This document shows positions 19,114 to 28,041 of a stretch of 64,000 nt of DNA, piece by piece. Below the pieces are notes generated by a model, which ran no database searches, was not told where the DNA came from, and saw nothing but the letters and a program-made list of their open reading frames with translations. Both the position numbers and the translations under genes were made by a program. Origin of the DNA: UBA5859 sp041940025 (GTDB taxonomy: Bacteria > Pseudomonadota > Gammaproteobacteria > UBA5859); contig JBGTSY010000005.1 in assembly GCA_041940025.1 (NCBI GenBank), forward strand, positions 62,001-126,000, given 5' to 3'. How positions within the stretch are numbered: the first letter of the stretch is position 1; each line of letters starts with the position of its first letter.

Positions 19114-20901
19114 CTAAGTCGGTTGTGAGGATCCGATGGAAGGTTGGATCGACTGCGAATCGTGAGTGCCCATATAACGCGTACGCTTTCTAGCCGCGAT
19201 TTTATTCACCTCTACTAAAATTAGCGCATCAATGCAGTGGTTAAAGTCAGGATCACAACTAAAACTTAGGAACTGACATCCATTTTCAGTACAGAGTTCG
19301 GAATATTGTTTATATAGTGTGGGCACACGCACGCCAAGCTGGGTTAACAGGCCATTGAGTTTTTTAAAGTCTGATTTGTAGTCAGCGGTGAAAAGAGAGT
19401 GTGCTAAAGTTTGTGCCGAGCGGGACAGTAAAAAGGGGCGCTTCGCCAATGCGTATTGTTGGCTGCTGCCGAAGTGGTGTTTATAAAATGCCACAATCAA
19501 TTCTTGTGCTTCAAGCGGATAAGCCGCACTCAAACTGACCGGGCCGAATAGATATTCTACTTCCGGGTGCCGATTGAGGTACGCACCGATCCCATACCAT
19601 AAGTAGTCCAGGCTACGTTTGTTCCAATATTTTGGTTGCACAAAACTACGTCCCAATTCAATCGATTTGGGCAGTCGTGTTAACAGACGCGAAGTATAAG
19701 TGAACAAACTTGCAGAATAGAAACCTTGAGCACCATATTGGTTTAAGATGAGATCTCCTAAGCCAATTCGATACGCCCCAACCAAATCCAACTCTTTCTC
19801 GTCCCATAAAACCAGGTGGTGGTAGTAAGCGTCGTATTTATCCAGATCTGTCGCGTGGCCAGTACCTTCGTCCACGGTGCGGAAAGTCAGTTCACGCAAT
19901 CGACCCAATTCCTGGATCACTGCAGAATCGGCATCGTAGTCACATAGATAAATAGTCTTGCCATCCTGGGTTTCACCCAATACTTCGCTCTTTTTTAACT
20001 CGGCACGTATAACCTTTGCATTTGCTGGGTGTTTAATGGTGGAGATGGTTTTTAACTTTGCCGCTTTGCGTTGTCCGAGGCGAATGACTTCTTTACGCAC
20101 TTTTTTGGCAATGATTTTATCAGTATGGCCTTGGCGTAGCTCGCGGAGAGTAGACCAGGGGATCGGATCTCCCACACGAAGTTCGATCTCTTCACCTTCT
20201 TGGTTAAACATCTCCTTCGCGAGTAGCGCCGTTCCTAATGGTTTGTACAGGGTGGAAAGTGCATAAAACAATACAGAGTTGTTGGCACTGATATGAACGG
20301 GAAGTACCGGCGCCCCGGTTTTCCGCGCCAGTCGAATGAATCCAGTTTTCCATTTCCCATCACGAACGCCATGTGGTCGAATTCTGGAAACCTCCCCTGC
20401 CGGAAAAATAATCACCGCTTCCTCGTGATTCAGCGCCTCAAGAATTAATTTGTAACCCCGTTTGTGATGAGCTTTTGAGCGAAAATTATCAATTGGCAGA
20501 AAGAGCGATCTCAGTGGGGCAACTTGGGTGAGGAGGTTGTTGGCGACAATCTTGGCGTCGGAGCGAACAGAGCGCACTAACTTAAGCAACGCTAATCCAT
20601 CGAGCGAACCAATGGGGTGATTGGCGACAATCAGGACCTTTCCTTCATAAGGGATTCGGCTAATCGATTTGGCGCTGATCCGGTAAGAGAAATTAAAGTG
20701 TTCGAGAATTTGATCGAGAAAGGCAAATCCCCGCAAATGTTGGTGGGTTTCTAAAAATCGATTGATCTCTTCTTCACGTGACAAAAGCTTAATCAGGCGA
20801 AGCAGGGTAGATGAAGCTGGGATCTGTTCCACTTTTGGGTATTGTGCATGAATGAAAGAGACCACATTAACATTCTCAACGGATTCTAATGAACTGTTCA
20901 T
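19114..20901 (-). CDS. olsF: Bifunctional ornithine-lipid synthase-like acyltransferase
   Basis: About 595 residues from the ATG at 20901; a GTG-type start at 20916 is also possible. Residues about 60-290 form a PlsC-type O-acyltransferase: VANHPIGSLDGLALL (NHxxxxD) and IIFPAGEVSRIRPHGVRDGKWKTGF. Residues about 310-570 form a GNAT-like N-acyltransferase of the OlsB/hemolysin-acyltransferase type: CDYDADSAVIQELGRLRELTFRTVDEGTG, GAYRIGLG, SIELGRSFVQPKYWNKRSLDYLW and LFGPVSLSAAYPL. This fusion is the OlsF arrangement, which makes ornithine lipids by N-acylating ornithine and then O-acylating the hydroxyl of the attached fatty acid at the inner membrane. A lipid amide of another amino acid is possible. 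The gene appears to stand alone. Confidence 0.75.
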   Translation of the reverse strand: MNSSLESVENVNVVSFIHAQYPKVEQIPASSTLLRLIKLLSREEEINRFLETHQHLRGFAFLDQILEHFNFSYRISAKSISRIPYEGKVLIVANHPIGSLDGLALLKLVRSVRSDAKIVANNLLTQVAPLRSLFLPIDNFRSKAHHKRGYKLILEALNHEEAVIIFPAGEVSRIRPHGVRDGKWKTGFIRLARKTGAPVLPVHISANNSVLFYALSTLYKPLGTALLAKEMFNQEGEEIELRVGDPIPWSTLRELRQGHTDKIIAKKVRKEVIRLGQRKAAKLKTISTIKHPANAKVIRAELKKSEVLGETQDGKTIYLCDYDADSAVIQELGRLRELTFRTVDEGTGHATDLDKYDAYYHHLVLWDEKELDLVGAYRIGLGDLILNQYGAQGFYSASLFTYTSRLLTRLPKSIELGRSFVQPKYWNKRSLDYLWYGIGAYLNRHPEVEYLFGPVSLSAAYPLEAQELIVAFYKHHFGSSQQYALAKRPFLLSRSAQTLAHSLFTADYKSDFKKLNGLLTQLGVRVPTLYKQYSELCTENGCQFLSFSCDPDFNHCIDALILVEVNKIAARKRTRYMGTHDSQSIQPSIGSSQPT

Positions 20902-21505
20902 CGGGCCAGTACGCACAACCTATTTCAACAACGCGAGTGTGCACTGAGTTGATGACAACTGAATGACAGAGCGCCCAGTCTGTTGATTGGCGTGATAGAG
21001 ACTGTGAAAGAGTCAAACAAGGGATGCGAATAACGCGATTAAGGAGCCTCGTTTGCGGAGGGCTGGAAATTTTGTTTTAAATACGCTTCTGGGACTCAAG
21101 CGAATTGCTCGCACTCAAACTAATAAGCCGTCTCTGTGCTTGCTGTCAGCACAATTTTATTTCGCATGTCAGGTTTCCGTAAAATGTATACAAAAAACCA
21201 CACAGACCAGTATGTTTGTATGGGAATCGGTCCTATTATCCTAGATCAGCACCAAATTCTATGATTTGTATCAAAAAAACAACGAACTATAAGAGTAAAT
21301 ATCGAAATAATTTTTAATTAGTAGCTATAAATACTTAAAATAAAGATATCATTGAAGGATCATTAGATAAAAATCACATAAAAACAACAATTATTAAATA
21401 ATGTTGCATTTATACAAAAATCAAGGGATGATAGCCTCATTCTTGCCCGGCAATGGTGTCGGTGTGAGTTAAGATTTCACGACGAAATTGCTTGGAGATT
21501 CAAAA
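20902..21505. other. AT-rich divergent intergenic region
   Basis: About 600 bases between the leftward olsF-like gene and the rightward barrel gene, very AT-rich from 21240 to 21420. Short open frames are not supported by ribosome sites or recognisable patterns. It should carry two promoters; none was confidently placed. Confidence 0.4.
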
Positions 21506-22504
21506 ATGGAAAAGAAATTATTAAGTCTGGCAGTGGCAGCAGCGGTTGTTTCCCCCATTAATGTTCTGGCGGATGCACCAGAAGTGAGCGGTTTTATCGA
21601 TATAATTTACACCGCTACTGATGAAGCATCTGATGTTCCAGGAGGTAAAAATACCACTGAGGGTAAATTTACCGCAGAAGGCGAAGTGGATTTCGTAGGG
21701 CAACTTAATGAGCAAGTGACGGTGACCGTCGATGTTGATGTAATGGATACGCCTGGAGGCGCATCCGCGTCTGCTAATCTTGAACAGGCGCGTTTTGACT
21801 GGAGTCTCACCGATGACATTACCTTGACTGGTGGCTTATTTAACAATCCGGTGGGTTGGGAGGGGCATGATGCGCCAGCTCTGTTTCAAACAACTCATGG
21901 CCTGATCTGGCATGCGTTAGATGATCAAACCCGGGAAGATGGTAACAATTTGATTGGGTTAGCTGTGACCGCAGATCTAGGTCTGGTGACCGGCGTATTG
22001 GCGTTGACCGATGACATCGGTGGCGCTGATGAAGAGAACAGCCTTGCTTTAGTGGTTGGCGTCAACCCCATTGAAGGTGTGGAGGCAGAACTCGGTTATG
22101 TCACTCAAGATAACGACGATGCGACGGTTTGCCCCGGTGGCGGCACCCTGGGTCTCGCCGGCTGTGGTATGGGTAATCACTTGAATCTCAATGCCACAGT
22201 GACGCAAGAGATCTCTGGATTTGGATTAACCGGTGCAGTGGAAATTCAAATGCCTGACGAAGTGGTGGATCAAGCCTATATGTTAATGGCAAACGCGACT
22301 GTAGGTGACACCGGCTTTGGCGGTACATTGCGACTGGAAAATATTTCATTCGATGCATCCGGTGTTGATGATCTAGAGCGCACCACACTCGCGGGTACTT
22401 ATCAGGCTCAGGACAATCTGGCATTCCTCTTGGAGTGGAGCAACACCGATAACGGGACAAACGATAACGACCTAATCACCATAGAAATGGTCGGTCTGTT
22501 TTAA
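21506..22504 (+). CDS. Outer-membrane beta-barrel (porin-like) protein
   Basis: About 332 residues from the ATG that follows TTGGAG at good spacing. A signal peptide (MEKKLLSLAVAAAVVSPINVLA) is followed by alternating polar and hydrophobic strands. The protein is acidic with many Asp and Thr and ends in VGLF, with the C-terminal Phe expected for barrel assembly by the Bam machinery. GFIDIIYTATDEA, LTGGLFNNPVGWEGHDAP and LTYGV-like strands resemble porin-like or phosphate-selective barrel families, but no specific family is assigned. A strong terminator follows at once, so it is probably monocistronic and perhaps abundant. Confidence 0.75.
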   Translation: MEKKLLSLAVAAAVVSPINVLADAPEVSGFIDIIYTATDEASDVPGGKNTTEGKFTAEGEVDFVGQLNEQVTVTVDVDVMDTPGGASASANLEQARFDWSLTDDITLTGGLFNNPVGWEGHDAPALFQTTHGLIWHALDDQTREDGNNLIGLAVTADLGLVTGVLALTDDIGGADEENSLALVVGVNPIEGVEAELGYVTQDNDDATVCPGGGTLGLAGCGMGNHLNLNATVTQEISGFGLTGAVEIQMPDEVVDQAYMLMANATVGDTGFGGTLRLENISFDASGVDDLERTTLAGTYQAQDNLAFLLEWSNTDNGTNDNDLITIEMVGLF

Positions 22505-22546
22505 TCAACCCCGTGATCTGACTGTATAGGTTAGACACCGCACCTT

Positions 22547-22578
22547 AAAGCCACTCTTCCCTGGGGTGGCTTTTTTTT
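22547..22578 (+). terminator. Rho-independent terminator after the barrel gene
   Basis: A stem aaagccac / gtggcttt (22547-22554 and 22566-22573) with an 11-base loop is followed by an 8-T run. It lies about 40 bases after the barrel stop. Confidence 0.9.
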
Positions 22579-22863
22579 GTCTATTATTTGTCCATATTGA
22601 CCCTTGGCTGGGTCAAAAATCGATTTAATGGCAGCAAGCGGAGAGACAACCTTGCTGGATCCATCAATCGCCAGAATTTTCCATGGACCGGGCGGATTGA
22701 TCCGCAGGGTGTCCCTATCCACCACAACTTGGGCAGAGTTTCACTGGCCACAGGTTCTGATCTCTCAATATGAGGATTCCGCTCCCGTATCTTAAAAGAA
22801 TTCTTTTCAGCCGCCGACAACAGATCAGGGAGCAATCACAACAGTTGAGCTAAAAGTCACACA
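22579..22863. other. Intergenic leader of the GGDEF/EAL gene
   Basis: A stretch of 285 bases. A 55- to 63-residue rightward frame (from about 22604 or 22628 to 22795) is open, but it has no recognisable protein pattern and no strong ribosome site, so it is not called as a gene. The promoter of the gene at 22864 must lie here. Confidence 0.35.
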
Positions 22864-24585
22864 ATGACCACACAGTTAGAGACGAAGCAGCCTAAAAGCC
22901 AATCTCAATTTCGTACTGAAATCCACATACTATTGATCAGTAAATCTTCAGACGACGCCAAATGGCTGCGTGGCCAACTCAAAGAAGCGGGCATACGATT
23001 TGATATCACCAAGGCCATCGATTTGAAAATGGCAACGGAATTGATCTCACTTAAAGAGTTCGATTTGGCGGTAGCCGATCTCAACACAGAAGGGGCGCCT
23101 GGTATTAAGATTGTCCAGGAAGTAAACGCGTTAAAGAACTCATTACCGGTTGTGGTATTAAGCAGTGGTAGTGAACATCGATTGGCGCAAGAAGCGGTGA
23201 AAGTAGGGGCGCAGGATCATTTGGTTCGGGGATGCGAACATCCAGAATTGGTCAGCCGGATCCTTCGATATGCCATAGACATTAAACAAGCTGAGTGTCG
23301 CATTGAAGCTTTGGCGCATTATGATGTGCTGACTGGTTTGGTGAATCGCACACTTTTTACAGAACATATGCAGCAAGCGTTAGATCGTGCCCGTCGAGCC
23401 AATGGTCGATTAGCGCTGTTTCAAATAAAAATAGAAAACTTCGAACGCTTTACTGAAACTTGGGGTTACTCAGTTTCAGAAGGGCTGCTAGTAGAGTTTG
23501 TCAATCGCGTGAAAACTTGCATTCGCGATACGGATACCTTTTCCAGAAGTAGAACTGACGAATTTTCCTTGTTGGTTGAGTCGCTAAATTCTGCTGAAAA
23601 TTGCATTATTCTGGCAGAGAAAATATCTACTGCACTGGAAAAAGAGTATTTAATTCAAGGGCTCACGATTTCGATTAAATTCAATATGGGCATTGCGGTC
23701 TATCCAGAAGCCGGCACCGATCTGGTTTCTCTTAGCCGTAATGCTGATTCGGCTATTTATCGTGCGCAGAGAAATATCGATTGTCATTACCATCTGTATC
23801 TTTCCAGCATGAACGTAAATGACTCACAACGTATTCGTCTGGCCGAGGATCTAAAAGAAGCAGTCAAGGCACAGTCGTTCAATCTTTACTATCAACCTAT
23901 CGTCACCGCTGAGCATAGGGAGATTTGTGCCGCAGAGGCATTGCTACGTTGGCCTCATCATGAAAAAGGGTTGATTCGACCTTCAGAATTTGTACCGCTT
24001 GCAGAGCAGACCAGTTTCATCATGGACATTGACATTTGGACAGTCGAAACTGTTTGTAAACAACAACAGGTTTGGAAAAGTGTTGGCTGCCGACCGATCC
24101 CGATTTCGGTTAATCTCTCAATTCGTACACTCCGGGATGACGAATCGATCTATAAGATCTGTCAAATTGTGAAAAAGTATGGCAAAGACATATGTGGATT
24201 AGAAGTTGAGATTTCTGAGACAGTAATCTTGATGAATGATAGTAAGATTAATATCTCTCTGAGAAAGCTGCGTAACTCTAACATCCGAATCGCTATCAAT
24301 GATTTTGGCTTTGACAAGGTTTGTCTCACCTTACCTAAGAATGTACATTTTGACAGATTAAAACTATCCCGGGAGTTGATAAAAAATCAGTTCAACAATC
24401 GCATAGATAACGCCATCATTGAATCCGTAGTGTTTTTTGCCGATAAATTGGGATTGGACTTAACCGTCACTGGCGTTGAAACAGAAGCGCAGCGCAACTT
24501 CTTTTTAGATCTTGGATGTAAGTGCTTGCAAGGCAACCTCTTCGGAAAACCAGTGACGCCCTCTTTATTGGTTTCTCAGCTTTAA
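22864..24585 (+). CDS. Response-regulator/GGDEF/EAL protein with degenerate catalytic motifs
   Basis: Protein of 573 residues in three domains. Residues about 18-135 are receiver-like, with the phosphoacceptor Asp probably D72 (VADLNTEG); the usual C-terminal Lys is Arg in HLVRG. Residues about 150-310 are GGDEF-like (ALAHYDVLTGLVNRTLF), but the signature is RTDEF at 230-234, lacking both Gly. Residues about 320-573 are EAL-like. QPIV and EALLRW (358-360) are intact, but DDFG is NDFG (479-482), the LKID motif reads LKLS, and EGVET reads TGVET with T536 in place of the catalytic Glu. Both catalytic functions are therefore probably lost, pointing to a c-di-GMP-binding or protein-interaction role. 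The domain calls are firm; loss of activity is inference. Confidence 0.85.
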   Translation: MTTQLETKQPKSQSQFRTEIHILLISKSSDDAKWLRGQLKEAGIRFDITKAIDLKMATELISLKEFDLAVADLNTEGAPGIKIVQEVNALKNSLPVVVLSSGSEHRLAQEAVKVGAQDHLVRGCEHPELVSRILRYAIDIKQAECRIEALAHYDVLTGLVNRTLFTEHMQQALDRARRANGRLALFQIKIENFERFTETWGYSVSEGLLVEFVNRVKTCIRDTDTFSRSRTDEFSLLVESLNSAENCIILAEKISTALEKEYLIQGLTISIKFNMGIAVYPEAGTDLVSLSRNADSAIYRAQRNIDCHYHLYLSSMNVNDSQRIRLAEDLKEAVKAQSFNLYYQPIVTAEHREICAAEALLRWPHHEKGLIRPSEFVPLAEQTSFIMDIDIWTVETVCKQQQVWKSVGCRPIPISVNLSIRTLRDDESIYKICQIVKKYGKDICGLEVEISETVILMNDSKINISLRKLRNSNIRIAINDFGFDKVCLTLPKNVHFDRLKLSRELIKNQFNNRIDNAIIESVVFFADKLGLDLTVTGVETEAQRNFFLDLGCKCLQGNLFGKPVTPSLLVSQL

Positions 24586-24623
24586 GATTTTAAATAATTT
24601 TTAGATGTATGACCGGGGCATTT

Positions 24624-25400
24624 TTAAAAGTTAATGCTTATCCCAGAGGTGTAGCTGAAGTCGGTATGATCGACACTTTTTGGAGGTTGACTGTCGTGGC
24701 TAAGCTTAATGCTTAACGACACGTCTGTACGCTTACTGAGCACAAAAGAAATTTCCGATTCCAACTGAGCCCGTACGTCAGAAGGCACGTCCAATCTGGG
24801 TTGTACATACGCATACATTTTTAGCTGCGCGTGATGCTCTATTGGGTAGCGAAAGATTGCATAGAGATTGAGCCTCAGGTGTTCATCGATTTCACTGGGC
24901 AGCGAATCCTGTTCACTGATTTTCTCTCGCTCATACATCAGCCCACTGCCGCTAAAAATGTGTGATTGAGTTTCATTTAACAGATGTCTCCAGCGAACGC
25001 CACCGCCAAATAATCCCCGATACTCCAGGCGAGCAAATTCATCTTGGGACAATTGCAAATATAACTCAAAGTCGGATTCGACGTCTTTCGGTAAGAATAG
25101 TCTGATATGGTTGAATAGACTATCGGTAGTGAGTTGGTTGGCGGCTTCGCTTCTGGCTGCCACCAGTAACATAGCCCAAGTGCGAGATTGGTTTTGATGA
25201 AAAAGATCGAGACTGAACGTGGCATCGTATTTATCCACATTGCCTTGGGCACCGGCTAGACTAAAATCGATTTGTGATGACAGCCCTGCTGGCAAGTGGT
25301 CTTGATGGAGATCAGCGGTGCTGTTAATGGCCATGGCAGGGGTTAAATTGAGAATCACAGTCAGCGTCAGTAAAGTGAGTAACCTCGTATGGAAAATCAT
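24624..25400 (-). CDS. DUF481-like outer-membrane protein
   Basis: Protein of 258 residues with a signal peptide (MIFHTRLLTLLTLTVILNLTPAMA). The rest is an alternating-strand barrel pattern with YEREKIS, DEHLRLNLYAIFRYPI and the C-terminal VSLSIKLSHDSQPPKSVDHTDFSYTSGISINF. That end strongly resembles DUF481 (salt-induced YdiY-like) barrels, and the terminal Phe supports outer-membrane insertion. The function is unknown. It converges with the GGDEF/EAL gene 38 bases away. Confidence 0.65.
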   Translation of the reverse strand: MIFHTRLLTLLTLTVILNLTPAMAINSTADLHQDHLPAGLSSQIDFSLAGAQGNVDKYDATFSLDLFHQNQSRTWAMLLVAARSEAANQLTTDSLFNHIRLFLPKDVESDFELYLQLSQDEFARLEYRGLFGGGVRWRHLLNETQSHIFSGSGLMYEREKISEQDSLPSEIDEHLRLNLYAIFRYPIEHHAQLKMYAYVQPRLDVPSDVRAQLESEISFVLSKRTDVSLSIKLSHDSQPPKSVDHTDFSYTSGISINF

Positions 25401-25932
25401 GTATTGTCTACCGAAAATAAGCCGTATCTATAGTGCAGGCGGTATGGTGATAGTAATAAGAGGAGAGGTCAAATTTAAAGCTATGGTCGGTGAAAATTGA
25501 CGCTGCTTCTGGTGCTTTAATTTAAGCGCAGTCACCAGAACTGACTCGTGCTGAGACAGGTGATTTTTTCCGCCAAAGTATTGAATCTCCGCCAGGAAGG
25601 GATCATCTTTGTTTGTATATGGACTAGCTGGTATGAATATTGATGCTTCTGTTGACGTGGCACACACCTATGATTGGAGCGGCGGGATACAATGATGAAT
25701 TGCTATAAGATATTGAAAAACCGGGATAATTCGTTAATATGTTCTCCATCTAACGATGTATCGCGCGACGCCGAGATCCTCTTCAATGTTCCCCATGGTG
25801 AATGTCACTGTAGGGATACTATGGCAGCGATACCACAATGCCGTTGCAATAAATGAGTGGTAATCATGATGACACATAGGTTTGTTACAATCGGGTGATC
25901 AGCACAAATCAATTGGTAAGTACTATTTAGAT
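25401..25932. other. Intergenic region before ppk1
   Basis: About 530 bases separating the leftward DUF481-like gene and ppk1. Small frames occur (for example 25674-25856), but none is supported. Promoters for both flanking genes should be here. Confidence 0.4.
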
Positions 25933-28041
25933 ATGGCCGCACATCAAGATGAGGTACCGAATAGCGCTGAAACAGAGATCGATTTAAGATCTGGAGCGCT
26001 CTATTTTAATCGCGAACTCTCGATGATTAAATTTTATCGGCGAATTTTAGAACTCGCAGAAGATGAGTCTATTCCGCTTTTAGAGCGATTGCGGTTTTTG
26101 TGTATCTCCACAGCCACGTTAGATGAGTTTTTTGAAATCCGTGTTGCAGGTCTAAAAGAGAAAGCTGAAATTGCACCCAATTACAGTGAGTCGGATCAGA
26201 TCCCAGTCCATGAAGTGTTGCGTCGAGTGAAGGAAGATGTACAACAACTTGTGGATAACCAATATCAACTTTTGCATCAGGATATCTATCCCGCCTTGGA
26301 AGCTGAGGGTATTCACTATCTTCCTAGTGTGAAGTGGCGATCGTCCCAGCGTGCGTGGTTACATCAATATTTTTTGGAAAACCTGCTACCCGTGCTCAGT
26401 CCGCAGGGACTGGATCCGGCGCATCCATTTCCTTCTATAATCAACAAGGGACTGGCGTTTATTGTGTCTCTGAAAGGCAAGGATGCGTTTGGTCGCACCA
26501 GCCGCTGGGCAGTGATTCAGGCACCCCGATCCTTGCCCAGAGTGATAATCCTCCCCACGGAAGAAGCACAACAAAACCATCAGTTTGTTTTGTTGTCCTC
26601 CATTATTCAAGAATTTGGTGATGAACTCTTCCATGGCGTCAGCGTGGAAGGCATGTATCAGTTTCGAGTCACTCGTAATAGTGATCTGTTTGTAGACGAA
26701 GAAGAGATCGATGACTTATTGCGTGCCGTGCAAGGCGAGTTAGCCGCAAGGCGGCATGGTGAGGCGGTTCGCCTGGAGATCGATCAATCTTGCCCAGACT
26801 CCATTGTTGAGTTTTTATTGGCTACACTAAAACTGTCCTCACAAGATCTTTATAAAGTGGCGGGGCCAGTCAACTTGCATCGGTTGATTTCACTGTGTGA
26901 TTTAGAAGATAAAAACCATTTACGCTATCCAACTTTTACGCCAGCCTTACCGAAAAACTTGGAAGGTAACCCGGAAATCTTTTCCGTATTGCGTAAAAAG
27001 GATGAGTTGACGCATCATCCGTTTGACTCTTTTCTACCCTTTATCGATTTTCTACGTCAGGCGGCAAACGATCCCTCGGTGTTGGCAATCAAACAAACGC
27101 TTTACCGAACCTCTGCTAAATCCGCTGTGGTGGACGCATTGGTTAACGCTGCCCAAAACGGTAAGGAAGTCACCGTGGTCATTGAACTCAAGGCTCGTTT
27201 TGATGAAGCGGCCAACATCAAGCTGGCAAATCGCTTACAAAAGGCTGGTGCGCAGGTGGTGTATGGCGTCGTGGGCTACAAAACCCATGTGAAGATGGCG
27301 TTGGTGGTTCGTCGCGAAGAGAAAGCACTGATGCGTTATGTGCATTTAAGTACGGGCAATTATCATCCCAATACTGCACGACTGTATACAGACTATGGAC
27401 TCTTTACTTCAGACAAAAAAATAGGTGAAGACGTGCATAACATTTTTATGCAGTTAACGAGTTTAGGCAAAGTACAAAAACTACATTATCTGCTACAGGC
27501 GCCATTTAATTTACATTCTGAATTGATAGATCGGATAGAGCGAGAAGCAGAAAATTCACTGGCGGGCAAACCGGCACGCATCATTGCTAAAATGAATTCA
27601 ATCATCGATCCTGAAATTATTCGCGCACTGTATAAAGCATCCCAAGCAGGCGTACAAATTGATCTGATTATTCGTGGGATCTGTGCATTACGCCCAGCAG
27701 TGCCAGGTGTATCCGACAATATTCGTGTGCGATCCATTTTGGGTCGATTTTTAGAACACACTCGTGTGTACTATTTTAAAAATGGTGAGAACGATGAGCT
27801 TTTTTGTGCCAGTGCAGACTGGATGCCCAGAAACTTTGTTCGCCGAGTCGAGTTGGCTTTTCCGATCCATTCAAAGAAATTGAAAGATCAAATTTTGGGG
27901 GATTTGGAACTCTATCTGCAAGATACGAAAAACTGTTGGCACCTCAATAGTGATGGGATTTATGTGCGCGAGATAGATCCTGAACAGCCAGCGATATCTG
28001 CCCAAGAACAATTGATGAGTTGGGCAGAAAACAGAATCTAG
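25933..28041 (+). CDS. ppk1: Polyphosphate kinase 1
   Basis: About 702 residues from the ATG at 25933. A TTG at 25882 extends it by 17 residues, but the ATG gives the usual family length. Domains in order: N-domain YFNRELSMIKFYRRILELAED and RLRFLCISTATLDEFFEIRVAGLKE, head domain QGLDPAHPFPSI and RVTRNSDLFVDEEEIDDL, then two phospholipase-D-like catalytic domains. The catalytic His region is GYKTHVKMALVVRREE with RYVHLSTGNYHPNTARLYTDYG, and the second is IDLIIRGICALRPAVPG with RFLEHTRVYYFKNG. It reversibly polymerises the gamma-phosphate of ATP into polyphosphate. It converges with ppx, their 3' ends overlapping by 4 bases. Confidence 0.95.
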   Translation: MAAHQDEVPNSAETEIDLRSGALYFNRELSMIKFYRRILELAEDESIPLLERLRFLCISTATLDEFFEIRVAGLKEKAEIAPNYSESDQIPVHEVLRRVKEDVQQLVDNQYQLLHQDIYPALEAEGIHYLPSVKWRSSQRAWLHQYFLENLLPVLSPQGLDPAHPFPSIINKGLAFIVSLKGKDAFGRTSRWAVIQAPRSLPRVIILPTEEAQQNHQFVLLSSIIQEFGDELFHGVSVEGMYQFRVTRNSDLFVDEEEIDDLLRAVQGELAARRHGEAVRLEIDQSCPDSIVEFLLATLKLSSQDLYKVAGPVNLHRLISLCDLEDKNHLRYPTFTPALPKNLEGNPEIFSVLRKKDELTHHPFDSFLPFIDFLRQAANDPSVLAIKQTLYRTSAKSAVVDALVNAAQNGKEVTVVIELKARFDEAANIKLANRLQKAGAQVVYGVVGYKTHVKMALVVRREEKALMRYVHLSTGNYHPNTARLYTDYGLFTSDKKIGEDVHNIFMQLTSLGKVQKLHYLLQAPFNLHSELIDRIEREAENSLAGKPARIIAKMNSIIDPEIIRALYKASQAGVQIDLIIRGICALRPAVPGVSDNIRVRSILGRFLEHTRVYYFKNGENDELFCASADWMPRNFVRRVELAFPIHSKKLKDQILGDLELYLQDTKNCWHLNSDGIYVREIDPEQPAISAQEQLMSWAENRI

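Noticed and set aside
22604..22795. A 63-codon rightward frame between the barrel terminator and the GGDEF/EAL gene
   Set aside because: No recognisable protein pattern and no good ribosome site.
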